Position numbers and translations under genes: made by a program. From Paracoccus luteus (GTDB lineage Bacteria; Pseudomonadota; Alphaproteobacteria; Rhodobacterales; Rhodobacteraceae), in contig NZ_SDEA01000007.1 of NCBI RefSeq assembly GCF_004522155.1, forward strand, positions 1 to 64,000: a stretch of 64,000 bases of DNA, written 5' to 3'. Shown piece by piece: positions 55,463-64,000 of the stretch. How positions within the stretch are numbered: the stretch's first letter is position 1; every line of letters begins with the position of its first letter. The notes beneath the pieces were generated by a model, which made no database searches, had not been told where the DNA came from, and was given only the letters and a program-made list of their open reading frames with translations.

Positions 55463-56502
55463 AAGCCGCGCTGGCGCTGGCGCTGGCCCTTGCCGCGCCC
55501 CCGGCCGGGGCCGGGACGCTGCGCGTCGCCACATGGTCGCCCGACCTGACCCGCAAGGGGCCGGGTCTTCTGCTGCGCGACATACGGTCGGGCAAGGACG
55601 AACAGGTTGCGGCGGCGGTGCAGGTGATCGCGGCGGCGGATGCCGACGTGCTGCTGCTGACCGGGTTCGACTGGGACCACGACGGGCTGGCGCTGTCGGC
55701 CTTTGCCGAGCTGCTGGGCAAGGCGGGCGCGCCCTATCCGCACCGTTTCGCGGGCCAGCCCAACGCGGGGGTGGCCAGCGGGCTGGACCTTGACGGCGAC
55801 GGAAGGCTGGGCACCGCCGACGACGCGCAGGGGTTCGGGATGTTCACCGGAGAGGGCGGCATGGCGGTCCTGTCGCGCCTGCCGCTGGGTCCGGTCACGG
55901 ACCATTCCGCCGCGCTGTGGCGCGACCTGCCCGGCAACCTGATGCCGCCCGCCCCGCCCGAGGTGGCCGGGGCGCAGCGCCTGTCGTCGGTCGCGCACTG
56001 GCAGGTGCCGGTGATGGCGGGCGACACGCCCCTGACGCTGCTGGCCTGGGCCGCGACGCCGCCGGTCTTCGACGGCCCCGAGGATCGGAACGGCCGCCGC
56101 AACCACGACGAGGCCGCGTTCTGGCTGGACCGCCTGCCCGCCGGCCGCTTTGTCCTGCTGGGCGACGCCAACCTGGACACGGTGGACGGCGACGGGCGCC
56201 CGCAGGCGCTGGCCGCGCTGATGGCGCGCACGACCGACCCGCTGCCCCGCAGCGATGGCGGGGCGGCCGCGCCGCAGACCGGGGCCAACGCCACGCACAA
56301 GGGCGACCCGGCGCTGGACACCGCCGACTGGGCCGACGCCGACGGGCCGGGCAACCTGCGGGTGGATTACGTCCTGCCCTCGCCCGACCTGACCGTCACC
56401 GATGCGGGCGTGCTGTGGCCCGCGCCGGGGCAGCCGCTGGCCGACACGGTCGCCGCCGCCTCGCGCCACCGGCTGGTCTGGGTCGATCTGGCCCTGCCCT
56501 GA
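55453..56502 (+). CDS. Endonuclease/exonuclease/phosphatase (EEP) family protein, exported
   Basis: The 349-residue product starts with TTG at 55453, overlapping leuD by ten bases, which gives a clear signal peptide ([21 protein letters not shown]). The EEP fold follows: [15 protein letters not shown] near 24-38, [16 protein letters not shown] near 63-78, and [17 protein letters not shown] near 235-251 holding catalytic aspartates. It is probably a periplasmic Mg-dependent phosphodiesterase or nuclease. The gene context with leuD seems positional, not functional. Confidence 0.82.
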   Translation: MGLKAALALALALAAPPAGAGTLRVATWSPDLTRKGPGLLLRDIRSGKDEQVAAAVQVIAAADADVLLLTGFDWDHDGLALSAFAELLGKAGAPYPHRFAGQPNAGVASGLDLDGDGRLGTADDAQGFGMFTGEGGMAVLSRLPLGPVTDHSAALWRDLPGNLMPPAPPEVAGAQRLSSVAHWQVPVMAGDTPLTLLAWAATPPVFDGPEDRNGRRNHDEAAFWLDRLPAGRFVLLGDANLDTVDGDGRPQALAALMARTTDPLPRSDGGAAAPQTGANATHKGDPALDTADWADADGPGNLRVDYVLPSPDLTVTDAGVLWPAPGQPLADTVAAASRHRLVWVDLALP

Positions 56503-56862
56503 GCGTCCGCCGCCAACCCGTCGCAGGACGACGCCAGGCTGGCACACCGGCCGCGTGGCCAACCCGCATCCGCCATGCACCAAGGATGCAAGCCGATGAC
56601 CAATCCCCCGTGCAAGCGCCGCCTTTCGGGATGCGGGCGTGGTTCGGCTGGCTTTTCCTGCCGATCCCCCGCGCAAGCGCCGCCTTTCGGCCGGGACGAG
56701 ACGACCCTTCCCGCCCCGGCCCGGAAGGACGTTCACCGCATGGTCGCACGCGCGCCGTCGCGGCGCGGGTTCCAGGCGCGGTTCGGATCCGGCGCCGCCG
56801 GGGCCGGGGTTCCCGACCGGGGCCGCCCGCGCGCAAACTGCCGTCGCCGCGGCCGTCCCTTT
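56503..56862. other. Intergenic stretch, 360 bases, with a 61-base-period direct repeat
   Basis: No gene is convincing here. It holds a direct repeat of 27 bases with one mismatch (56603-56629 and 56664-56690) of the form ATCCCCC(G)GCAAGCGCCGCC. Both strands are open in long Arg/Pro-rich frames that look like shadows. The convergent EEP gene and the exported small protein both end in it. Confidence 0.6.
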
Positions 56863-57261
56863 CTATTGCGAGCGGTCCAGCGGCGCGGTGCCGCCGCCCA
56901 TCCCCTTCAGCCGCGCGATCAGCGGCCGCGCGGTCGGGCCGATGCGGTCGCAGGCCCCCGGATCGTCCAGCAGCCGGAACGCGGGCGCGTAATAGTCGCG
57001 GTCATAGGCCGACGCGTCCAGCCCCAGCTGCGCCGCCAGCCGGTCGCCGGTGCCCGCCACCAGCGTCCATTCCCCGTCCGTCAGCCCATAGCCCGCACAG
57101 TTCGAGGTGATGACGTTGACCTGCGCCAGCGCCGTCATCAGCGCCTGCGCCTGATCCTGCGGCAGGGACGAGGTGTCGGGCAGTTGGACGGTCATCCCGC
57201 CCTCGGCCAGCGCGGCCCCGGCGCAGGCCGCCCACAGGATGGCAGCTTTCATCGGGGTCAT
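56863..57261 (-). CDS. Small exported protein, function unknown
   Basis: The 132-residue product begins MTPMKAAILWAACAGAALAEGG at 57261, supported by a GGAG box seven bases upstream; a second ATG at 57252 is possible. It has a signal peptide and a mature part of about 110 residues with two cysteines (in TSNCAGYG and DPGACDRIG) that could form a disulfide. No family recognised. It is divergent from leuB. Confidence 0.65.
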   Translation of the reverse strand: MTPMKAAILWAACAGAALAEGGMTVQLPDTSSLPQDQAQALMTALAQVNVITSNCAGYGLTDGEWTLVAGTGDRLAAQLGLDASAYDRDYYAPAFRLLDDPGACDRIGPTARPLIARLKGMGGGTAPLDRSQ

Positions 57262-57419
57262 CTCACGGCTCCTTGCGTCCTGGCCGCCGGTCGCGGCGGC
57301 TGCGCGCATACCGCCCGGACGGGGGCCGGACCGCAAGCCAAATGCCCGTGAACTTGACCCGGCGGAACGCCGCGGATAGGCGGGGCGTGACCCCAGAACG
57401 CCCCTGACGCGAGGCCAAC

Positions 57420-58541
57420 ATGACCGCATATTCCCTGCTGATCCTGCCCGGCGACGGCATCGGCCCCGAGGTGATGGCCGAGGTCCGCAAGGTCATCGAC
57501 TGGTTTCAGACGAACCGCGGGATGCAGTTCGACGTGTCCGAAGATCTGGTCGGCGGCTGCGCCTATAACGCGCACGGCACGCCGCTGACCGACGCCACGA
57601 TGAAAAAGGCGCAGGCGGTGGACGCGGTGCTGCTGGGGGCGGTCGGCGGCCCGGCCTATGACAACCTCGATTTCAGCGTGAAACCGGAGCGCGGCCTTCT
57701 GCGCCTGCGCAAGGAGATGGACCTGTTCGCCAACCTGCGCCCGGCGCAGTGTTTCGACGCGCTGGCGGATTTCAGTTCGCTGAAGCGCGAGGTGGTCGCG
57801 GGCCTCGACATCCTGATCGTGCGCGAGCTGACCTCGGGCGTCTATTTCGGCGAGCCGCGCGGCATCCACGCCGACGACAACAACCCCGACAACGAGGGCG
57901 GCCGCGTCGGCATCAACACCCAGCGTTACACCAGCGGCGAGATCCGGCGCGTGGCCCGCGCGGCGTTCGAACTGGCGCGGAAACGCAACAACCGCGTCTG
58001 TTCCATGGAAAAGGCCAACGTCATGGAATCGGGCATCCTGTGGCGCGAAGAGGTCCAGTGGGTCCACGACAACGAATACCCGGACGTCGAGCTGACCCAC
58101 ATGTATGCCGACAACGGCGCCATGCAGCTGGTCCGCCGCCCGCGGCAATTCGACGTGATCGTGACCGACAACCTGTTCGGCGACATCCTGTCGGACGCGG
58201 CGGCGATGCTGACGGGGTCGCTGGGGATGCTGCCTTCGGCAAGCCTGGGCGCGCCGGCGGCGAACGGCCGTCCCAAGGCGATGTATGAACCCGTCCACGG
58301 ATCGGCCCCCGACATCGCGGGACAAGGCAAGGCCAACCCGATCGCCTGCATCCTGTCGTTCGCGATGGCGCTGCGCTATTCCTGGGACGAGGGGCAGGCC
58401 GCCGACGCGCTGGAACGGGCGGTGGAAAAGGTGCTGGCCGACGGCGTGCGCACCGCCGACCTGATGGGCCCCGAGGGCGGGACGCCGGTCAGCACGTCCG
58501 AGATGGGCGACCGCATCGTCGCGGCCCTTTCGGCCGCCTGA
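57420..58541 (+). CDS. leuB: 3-isopropylmalate dehydrogenase
   Basis: The 373-residue protein has [13 protein letters not shown] near residues 9-21, the substrate-binding [10 protein letters not shown] near 101-110, the metal ligands in [26 protein letters not shown] near 250-275, and the [19 protein letters not shown]-binding motif near 285-300. It oxidises and decarboxylates 3-isopropylmalate in leucine synthesis. GAGG lies six bases before the ATG. It is followed four bases after its stop by the EamA gene. Confidence 0.97.
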   Translation: MTAYSLLILPGDGIGPEVMAEVRKVIDWFQTNRGMQFDVSEDLVGGCAYNAHGTPLTDATMKKAQAVDAVLLGAVGGPAYDNLDFSVKPERGLLRLRKEMDLFANLRPAQCFDALADFSSLKREVVAGLDILIVRELTSGVYFGEPRGIHADDNNPDNEGGRVGINTQRYTSGEIRRVARAAFELARKRNNRVCSMEKANVMESGILWREEVQWVHDNEYPDVELTHMYADNGAMQLVRRPRQFDVIVTDNLFGDILSDAAAMLTGSLGMLPSASLGAPAANGRPKAMYEPVHGSAPDIAGQGKANPIACILSFAMALRYSWDEGQAADALERAVEKVLADGVRTADLMGPEGGTPVSTSEMGDRIVAALSAA

Positions 58542-58545
58542 CCCC

Positions 58546-59496
58546 ATGACCGCGCCCGGCGCGAACCTGAAAGGGGCCGCGCTGGGGCTGGCGGCGATGG
58601 CCGCCTATGCGACCCACGACGCCGCGATCAAGCTGCTGGGCGCGGGGCTGTCGCCGTTCCAGCTGATCTTTTTCGTGGCGCTGCTGTCGATGCCGGTCGT
58701 CGCTGCGGTGGCGCTGGCCCGCGGCGGCGGATCGCTGCGTCCGCGCCACCCCGGCTGGGTCGCGCTGCGGACCTGCGCGGGCACGGTGAACGTGCTGGGC
58801 GCGGTGCTGGCGTTTTCCACCCTGCCGCTGGCGCAGGTCTATGCGATCCTGTTCGCCATGCCGCTGCTGATCACGCTGATGGCCGTGCCGCTGCTGTCCG
58901 AGCGTGTCGGCCCGCATCGCTGGGCGGCCATCGCCGTGGGGCTGGTCGGCGTGCTGATCGTGCTGCGCCCGGGACAGGCCCCGTTGTCGGCGGGCCATCT
59001 GGGGGCGCTGGTCGCGGCGGCCGGGGGATCGCTGGCCGCGGTGATCGCCCGCCGCCTGGCCGGGCGCGAGGCGACGCAGGTGCTGGTGGTCTGGCCGATC
59101 CTGCTGAACCTCGCCGTGACCGCCGTGGCGCTGCCCTGGGTCTATCGCCCGATGGGCGCGGGGGAACTGGGGCTGGCCGGGCTGATCGCGCTGTTCGGCA
59201 TGGCCGGGGCGGCGCTGTCCGTGCTGGCCTATCGCGCAGGGCAGGCGGCGGTGGTCGCGCCCATGCAATACAGCCAGATCCTGTGGGCGGTGCTGTATGG
59301 CTGGCTGCTGTTCGACGAGACGCCCGACCGCCCCACCGCGGTGGGGCTTGCGGTGATCGTGGCGTCCGGCCTTTACATCCTGTGGCGCGAATCGCGGGGC
59401 GCGTCGTCCACCCGCCCGGTGCTGGAAAGCGACCGCGCGGGCGACGCCCTGCCCTCGCCCCGCCCCAGCCCCATCGCGCGGCTGCTGCGCCGCTAG
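58546..59496 (+). CDS. EamA/DMT family transporter
   Basis: The 316-residue protein has ten hydrophobic helices forming two EamA repeats (about 12-145 and 155-285), with RTCAGTVNVLGAVLAFSTLPL near 76-96 typical of the first repeat. A hydrophilic tail of about 40 residues follows. The substrate is unknown; export of amino acids or metabolites is common for the family. It starts four bases after leuB, so it is probably co-transcribed with it, which would fit branched-chain amino acid export, but that is inference. Confidence 0.88.
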   Translation: MTAPGANLKGAALGLAAMAAYATHDAAIKLLGAGLSPFQLIFFVALLSMPVVAAVALARGGGSLRPRHPGWVALRTCAGTVNVLGAVLAFSTLPLAQVYAILFAMPLLITLMAVPLLSERVGPHRWAAIAVGLVGVLIVLRPGQAPLSAGHLGALVAAAGGSLAAVIARRLAGREATQVLVVWPILLNLAVTAVALPWVYRPMGAGELGLAGLIALFGMAGAALSVLAYRAGQAAVVAPMQYSQILWAVLYGWLLFDETPDRPTAVGLAVIVASGLYILWRESRGASSTRPVLESDRAGDALPSPRPSPIARLLRR

Positions 59497-59596
59497 GGCT
59501 GCGCCTTTGCGGCCCCTGCGGCCAGCCCTTGGCGAAGCGCCTGCAATCCGCCCCTTGCAATCCCCCGACGCCCGCGTTACCTGCCCCACCTACGGT

Positions 59597-59673
59597 CGGA
59601 GCGTAGCGCAGCCTGGTAGCGCACCTGCTTCGGGAGCAGGGGGTCGGAGGTTCGAATCCTCTCGCTCCGACCA
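59597..59673 (+). tRNA. tRNA-Pro (anticodon CGG), CCA encoded
   Basis: A 77-base cloverleaf with seven-base acceptor arms (59597-59603 pairs with 59663-59669), a D arm with GTAGCGCAG / CCTGGTAGC, anticodon loop TTCGGGA, T arm with GGAGGTTCGAATCC, and the 3' CCA encoded at 59671-59673. The anticodon CGG reads CCG proline codons. It lies 100 bases after the EamA stop and right before a change in gene type. Confidence 0.95.
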
Positions 59674-59717
59674 GTTAAGATTAACTCCTACTTCGACGGG
59701 ATAGTTTTAACTGGCGA

Positions 59718-59843
59718 TCACGACCGGAACACTTCTTCGCTCGGGTCCCCCGGCCAGCGGATGGCTTCGCAGATGCCGCCGAAGCTGCCCATCGACCAGC
59801 CGGTGATCTCGTCGCGCAGCCAGCGATCCGGCGTTTCTCTCAT
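59718..59843 (-). pseudogene. Truncated small protein gene (DUF6925-like N-terminus)
   Basis: A 41-residue frame, MRETPDRWLRDEITGW to FRS, starts by overlapping the stop of the ABC ATPase (ATGA at 59840-59843). The RDEITGWSMGSFGGICEAI start resembles, from memory, the N-terminus of a longer small protein (I believe the DUF6925 family) encoded last in similar uptake operons of Rhodobacterales. Here it stops after about a third of that length, 45 bases from the tRNA-Pro end. A truncated remnant is the best reading. A genuine 41-residue protein is possible. Confidence 0.45.
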
Positions 59844-60571
59844 GTCTCTTCCTCCAGTTCAGAGACGGCCCATCCCCCGCCCTGACGAAGCAGCGTGATG
59901 CCGAAGACCTCGCGGCAAAGCCCGGGCGTCAGCACCGCCTCGGGCGGACCGTCGGCGCGGATTTCCCCCTGATCGAGCAGGATGACGCGGGTGCAGTATC
60001 GCGCGGCCAGGGGCAGGTCGTGCAGCGTCGCCAGAACCGCATCGCCCGCATCGGTCCGCGCCCGCAGAAGCTTTGCGGTGCGGATCGACTGCGCGGGATC
60101 AAGCGCCGCGCAGGGTTCGTCGGCGATGAGAAGCGGCGCGCCCTGCGCCAAGGCACGCGCCAGCAGAACCCGCGCGCGTTCCCCGCCGGAAAGATCGGGA
60201 ACGTGACGCCGCGCAAATGCCCCAAGCCCGAGGCGATCCAGCAGCGCCCGTGCCTCGGCCAGTCCTTCGCCACGATGATCCGGGTTCGCACGCCAGCCCA
60301 GGGCGACGATGTCCTCGACGGTGATCGGCCAGACGACCTCGCGTTCCTGCGCGAGATAGGCGACGTGCCGGGGGCGCGCGGAGACGGGCAGCCGGGCGAT
60401 CGAGCTTTCCCCCTTTGCAGACATCAACCCAAGCCCGGCGCGCAGCAGCGTCGTCTTGCCCGCGCCGTTGGGGCCGATCAGCCCGACGAACTCGCCTGCG
60501 GAAAGCGAAAGGCTCGACGGCTTGAGCCTGCGCCCGACCGATACATCCCTGAGCGTCAGAAGCGCCGTCAT
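59840..60571 (-). CDS. ABC transporter ATP-binding protein, FecE/BtuD/HmuV type
   Basis: The 243-residue ATPase has Walker A GPNGAGKTT near residues 34-42, Q-loop in AYLAQERE, signature LSGGERARV near 130-138, Walker B LLIADEPCAALDP near 148-160 and switch His in ATLHD. It powers FecCD-type import of an iron chelate, heme or cobalamin. The start overlaps the permease stop (ATGA). It is the fourth gene of a receptor-SBP-permease-ATPase operon. Confidence 0.92.
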   Translation of the reverse strand: MTALLTLRDVSVGRRLKPSSLSLSAGEFVGLIGPNGAGKTTLLRAGLGLMSAKGESSIARLPVSARPRHVAYLAQEREVVWPITVEDIVALGWRANPDHRGEGLAEARALLDRLGLGAFARRHVPDLSGGERARVLLARALAQGAPLLIADEPCAALDPAQSIRTAKLLRARTDAGDAVLATLHDLPLAARYCTRVILLDQGEIRADGPPEAVLTPGLCREVFGITLLRQGGGWAVSELEEET

Positions 60572-61548
60572 GCCTCGCGCGCGCGCCACGACCAGATCAG
60601 GTGAAGGAAGACCGGCGTGCCGATCAGCGCCGTCAGGACGCCCAGTTTCAGGTCGCGCCCCGGCAGGATCACCCGCACCGCGATATCGGCCGCCAGGATC
60701 AGCGCGGCACCGCCCACCGCCGACGGTAGCAACAGCCGCGATGGCATTCCCCCGGTCGCCCGGCGCAGCAAATGCGGCACGACGAGGCCGACGAAACCGA
60801 TCATGCCCGCGACCGAGGTCGCCGCACCGCTCAGGCAGGCGGTGCCCAGGATCAGCCTCACCCGCAGGCTGCGGACATGCACGCCCATCGAGGCCGCCGT
60901 TTCCTCGCCGAGGGACAACGCATCCAGTTCCTTGCGCGAGGACCAGATCAGCACCGCCCCCAGTGCAAGGATCGGCAGCGCCACCATGACATGCTGGAAA
61001 GAGCGGTCTGCCAGCGATCCCATCATCCAGAACACCACCTCGTTGGCGGCGAACGGATTCCGGGAAAGGTTCAGGGCGAGGCTGACCATCGCACCCGCGG
61101 CCGCCGACAAGGCGACGCCCGACAGGATCAGCGTCGTGGTCCGCGCGCCCGGACCGGCCAGCACCACCAGAAGAAAGACCGACAGAAATGCGCCGCCGAG
61201 GGCGGCAAGCGGAAGCGCCATCGGAAAAGCCGCCGCAAGCCCGGTCTGGAGGGAAAGCACCGCGCCCAGGGCGGCAAAGGCCGAGGTCCCGACAAGCCCC
61301 GGCTCTGCCAGTGGATTGCGCAGAAAACCCTGCATCCCCGCCCCGGCCAAGCCCAGCGACGCGCCGATCAGCACCGCCAGCAACGCGCGCGGAAGGCGCA
61401 GTTCCTGCATGACCATGACGACCAGCGGGTTGCCCTCTCCCAGATAGGCCCAGAAGCTGTCGCGAAAGCTGACGCTGCCCCAGCCGACGAAAAGCGAGGC
61501 GGAAAACAGCAGGACGCAAAGTGCGCCGAGAAGCAGGACCAGCCTCAC
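60568..61548 (-). CDS. FecCD family ABC transporter permease
   Basis: The 326-residue permease has about ten helices and the FecCD signatures LRLPRALLAVLIGASLGLAGAGMQGFLRNPLAEPGL near residues 50-85 and MIGFVGLVVPHLLRR near 250-265, the loop that contacts the ATPase. I choose the GTG at 61548, overlapping the SBP stop (GTGA) and preceded by AGGAGGG, over the upstream ATG at 61617. It imports a chelated metal or cobalamin-like ligand. Confidence 0.92.
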   Translation of the reverse strand: MRLVLLLGALCVLLFSASLFVGWGSVSFRDSFWAYLGEGNPLVVMVMQELRLPRALLAVLIGASLGLAGAGMQGFLRNPLAEPGLVGTSAFAALGAVLSLQTGLAAAFPMALPLAALGGAFLSVFLLVVLAGPGARTTTLILSGVALSAAAGAMVSLALNLSRNPFAANEVVFWMMGSLADRSFQHVMVALPILALGAVLIWSSRKELDALSLGEETAASMGVHVRSLRVRLILGTACLSGAATSVAGMIGFVGLVVPHLLRRATGGMPSRLLLPSAVGGAALILAADIAVRVILPGRDLKLGVLTALIGTPVFLHLIWSWRAREA

Positions 61549-62393
61549 GCTCCCTCCTGTGCCGCTTGACGCAGCGCCCGGATGGCATTCACCGTCAGGG
61601 GCGTTCCGCAACTCCATTCGGGCCGGGTTTCTGCAGCGGCACGCGAGGATTGCAGCATCCGCTCGAGGGCCGGATGGCGCAGCATCTCCTCGCCTCGGCT
61701 GTGGCCCTGATGGCTCTGTCCGCGCACCACGACATCGGGACCGGACAGGATCAGCGCCTCAAGCGGAAGGGCGCCCCCCGCCGCAAGCCCCAGCTTGGGA
61801 GCGATGTTCTCAAGCCCTGCCGCCTCGACGATGGCATGGCCAAGAGACCCGGTGCCCGAAGTGAAACCGGAGACATGATAGATGGCCGTGTCTCGCCGCA
61901 CAGGCGGTTGAGAGGACGCGATGTCGGCAAGCGCATCGTCCATGCGCCTGACCAGTTCCTCTGCCCGCGCGTCGCGCCCGAGGACGTGTCCCATCTTCCG
62001 CAGGTTGGCGCGGATATCGTCGAGGCTGTTCTCGGGTTCGAACACCTCGACGCGATGGCCGAGACGTTTCAGCATATCGACCGTGACGCGGCTGGTATGG
62101 CTGCCCGCCAGCACCAGGTCCGGCCGCAGAAAGGCGATTTCCTCGGCAAGACCGTGGTTGACCTCCACCGTCCTGGCCTCGGCCACCATGGCGGAGGCCA
62201 TGGGATCGGCTGCAAGATAGCTGACCGAGACAAGCTGCCCCGGCGCCGCGACCAGCATCGCCAGCTGGTCGGTGCAGAGATTCATCGAGACGACGCGCGA
62301 GGGCGCCGCCCCGGCCTGCGTGGAAAGCGCGCAAAGCCCACCCGAGAGGGCGAGCGCGACGCCCCTTCCCCATTGCCAAACGCTCCTGCGCAT
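61545..62393 (-). CDS. Periplasmic substrate-binding protein, BtuF/HmuT-like
   Basis: The 282-residue protein has a signal peptide (cleavage near AGAAPS, residues 27-32) and a class III binding-protein fold: PSRVVSMNLCTDQLAMLV near 31-48, EEIAFLRPDLVLAGSHTS near 84-101, a long linking helix, and the C-terminal lobe with a GLENIAPKLGLAAGGALPLEALI segment. It binds an iron complex or cobalamin-type ligand. The start shares a base with the receptor stop (TGATG). Confidence 0.88.
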   Translation of the reverse strand: MRRSVWQWGRGVALALSGGLCALSTQAGAAPSRVVSMNLCTDQLAMLVAAPGQLVSVSYLAADPMASAMVAEARTVEVNHGLAEEIAFLRPDLVLAGSHTSRVTVDMLKRLGHRVEVFEPENSLDDIRANLRKMGHVLGRDARAEELVRRMDDALADIASSQPPVRRDTAIYHVSGFTSGTGSLGHAIVEAAGLENIAPKLGLAAGGALPLEALILSGPDVVVRGQSHQGHSRGEEMLRHPALERMLQSSRAAAETRPEWSCGTPLTVNAIRALRQAAQEGA

Positions 62394-64000
62394 CAGAAAT
62401 CCGCGCTCAGGCCGAGCCAGACGGCCCGGTCCTGCGCCCGATAGCCCCAAACATCGGAATATTCCTTGTCGAAGACGTTGAGCACGCGCCCAGTTAGAAT
62501 TGCCTGGTCCGTCACGGCGTAGCGAGCCGAAAGGTTGAACACGGTATAGTCGGGTAATTTGGCGACCGGGTAAGAGCCGACATACTGCGTGTCGCGGTTG
62601 CCTGCGACATGGCGCAGATCGCCGGTGACAGCGAACCCCTCGTCCGCAGTCTGCCATGTCGCCTGCAGGCCCAGCTCGTGGCGCGGGCGGCGGACTTCCA
62701 CGCTGTCGTCCGGGTTGGTCGCGCGCAGGTGGGTGTAGTTCAGGCCCAGGCGCAGCTGATCGGTGAGATCCCAGCCTCCGCTGACCTCGAGACCCTTGCG
62801 GCGGCTTTTGCCGGGCTGGTTGACATAGCTGGCCCGCCCGCTGCCGTCCGGGGCCGCGCCGTAGAGGTAGGAAATCTCGTCCCGCAGGACTTCGTGGAAG
62901 GCCGTGACGTCGACCTGTCCGCGTCCATCGGCCGAGGTGAGTTCGACGCCCAGATCGACGCTGCGGTTCTGTTCGGGCTTCAGTCCCGGATTGCCGACGG
63001 TGAAGCCGTCGTCGGCAAAAAGCTCGTAATAGCCGGGGTTGACCGAGGCGCGGCCGATGGAACCATGCAGCCGCACGCCGTCATTGACCTGCCAGGCGGC
63101 GGCAAGGGTGAAGCCGAGGAAATCGTCGAAGACCTTGTTGTCGTCATACCGCAGCCCGGCTTGCAGGCTGATGCCCCGCGGCAACTCGCCCCGGTATTCC
63201 AGCGCATAAGAGTTCATCTCGCGCCGATAATAGGCGGTGTCCGAGCGGTTATAGTCCTCCTGCCGCTCGGCCAGAAAATTCACGATGTGATCGGCCGAGT
63301 CTACGGCACCGTCGACGCCGTATTGCGCACGGTATTTCAGGCTGTCGGTCGTGCCCTTGGTCCACGGGTCGGACTCGTCACTGCGCGACCTGCTGATCGT
63401 CCGCGCAAGGCTCAGGTCGTGGACAAGCCGCCCGCCCATCATCTCGTAGACGGCGCCAAAGGACAGGATCTGCTCGCGCTTCCACGTGAACAGGCTCGGG
63501 TCGTCCACCACGCTTTGTGCTGCGCCGGTGGCCGTGTCGTCCTGACGGTCATAGGCATGTTTCTCGCGGGCGGCGGTGATGATGGTGCGGAACGACAGCG
63601 CCTCGGACGCCTGCCAGTCGCCATTCAGGCGCAGTGTCTGGCGGTCGATGAAGTCCCGTTCCCCGCCTCTGCCGCTTTCGTCGACGCCCTTGTCGTAGCT
63701 GTCGCCGAAGGACAGGCGAAGCCCGCCACGATCAGTTCGCGTCTGGGCATAGACATTGGCGATATGCCCGTTGCCGAACTCGACCTGACCGCCATAGCCG
63801 GTTCCGCTGGCCTTCTTGGTGATGATGTTGATCACACCCGACGACGCGTTCGAGCCGTAATAGACCGATTGCGGCCCGCGCAGCACCTCGATCCGCTCGA
63901 TGTCGAGCGCGCTGAGACCCGAAATGCCGTATTCGTCGCCGCCACCCGCCGCCTCGACCCCGTCGATCAGCACCAGCGCATGATTGCCCTCGCCGCCGCG
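62393..64000 (-). CDS. TonB-dependent receptor, BtuB-like (5' end outside window)
   Basis: 535 residues are visible and the frame stays open past the right edge, so the signal peptide, TonB box and first part of the plug are missing. The visible plug end (LIDGVEAAGGGDEYG, then IERIEVLRGPQSVYYGSNASSGVINIITK) and the beta-barrel ending in LGLSADF with a terminal Phe are typical. BtuB-like proportions suggest cobalamin, but heme or siderophore receptors share them. The upstream regulator (Fur box or cobalamin riboswitch) lies beyond the window. Confidence 0.92.
   Translation of the reverse strand, partial: RGGEGNHALVLIDGVEAAGGGDEYGISGLSALDIERIEVLRGPQSVYYGSNASSGVINIITKKASGTGYGGQVEFGNGHIANVYAQTRTDRGGLRLSFGDSYDKGVDESGRGGERDFIDRQTLRLNGDWQASEALSFRTIITAAREKHAYDRQDDTATGAAQSVVDDPSLFTWKREQILSFGAVYEMMGGRLVHDLSLARTISRSRSDESDPWTKGTTDSLKYRAQYGVDGAVDSADHIVNFLAERQEDYNRSDTAYYRREMNSYALEYRGELPRGISLQAGLRYDDNKVFDDFLGFTLAAAWQVNDGVRLHGSIGRASVNPGYYELFADDGFTVGNPGLKPEQNRSVDLGVELTSADGRGQVDVTAFHEVLRDEISYLYGAAPDGSGRASYVNQPGKSRRKGLEVSGGWDLTDQLRLGLNYTHLRATNPDDSVEVRRPRHELGLQATWQTADEGFAVTGDLRHVAGNRDTQYVGSYPVAKLPDYTVFNLSARYAVTDQAILTGRVLNVFDKEYSDVWGYRAQDRAVWLGLSADF

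Overview
The window is high-GC alphaproteobacterial chromosome, almost certainly family Rhodobacteraceae/Paracoccaceae and most likely Paracoccus or a close relative. The evidence is the roughly 70% GC composition by eye, the tightly overlapping ATGA gene junctions, a Pcs-type phosphatidylcholine synthase, a DUF2849-cysI-cysH-DUF934-fpr sulfate assimilation block, an fsa-DUF484-xerC block, and a leuC/leuD/leuB region interleaved with an EEP-family gene. No CRISPR array, prophage, transposase or rRNA operon was seen. One tRNA gene (Pro, anticodon CGG) is present.

Layout. 1-5.7 kb: 3' end of an SMC gene, lysoplasmalogenase, RidA, glycerophosphodiesterase, an SDR oxidoreductase, and priA on the other strand. 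6.2-9.7 kb (minus): ruvC-ruvA-htpX-ruvB plus a hotdog thioesterase. 9.8-15.9 kb (plus): a six-gene Mrp Na+/H+ antiporter operon with fused A and B subunits. 15.9-18.2 kb (minus): fsa-DUF484-xerC. 18.3-20.1 kb: a UPF0114 membrane protein, folD and chorismate mutase. 20.3-29.8 kb (minus): ybgC-tolQRAB-pal-cpoB-tilS-ftsH, the cell-envelope machine followed by tRNA modification and membrane proteolysis. 29.9-37.7 kb: a 3-oxoacid CoA-transferase pair, DUF488, gamma-glutamyltransferase, topoisomerase I and a DUF4142 protein. 37.8-42.6 kb: fpr, a CysH-DUF934 fusion, sulfite reductase and DUF2849, with a divergent Lrp-type regulator. 42.7-51.0 kb: phosphatidylcholine synthase, a DUF421 protein, a YbaK deacylase, a lytic transglycosylase, a TM2 protein, dapD, a LOG protein, a catalase-fold protein, rlmH and rsfS. 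51.3-59.5 kb: a glycosyltransferase, then leuC, leuD and leuB with interleaved genes and an EamA transporter. 59.6-64 kb: tRNA-Pro, then a minus-strand TonB receptor/ABC uptake operon that runs off the right edge.

How the genes work together. Sulfate assimilation is coherent: adenylylsulfate reductase makes sulfite, CysI reduces it to sulfide, and Fpr probably supplies electrons through ferredoxin. The Tol-Pal block is complete, including CpoB and YbgC. RuvABC is complete. The leucine branch (leuC, leuD, leuB) is complete except for leuA.

The window is mostly core genome. The most unusual points are the in-frame CysH-DUF934 fusion with a repeat-bearing linker, htpX lodged between ruvA and ruvB, the paired hairpins and small ORF ahead of leuC, several short intergenic tandem repeats, and the tRNA-Pro boundary with a truncated gene beside the TonB/ABC operon. 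I did not find a convincing new multi-gene system.
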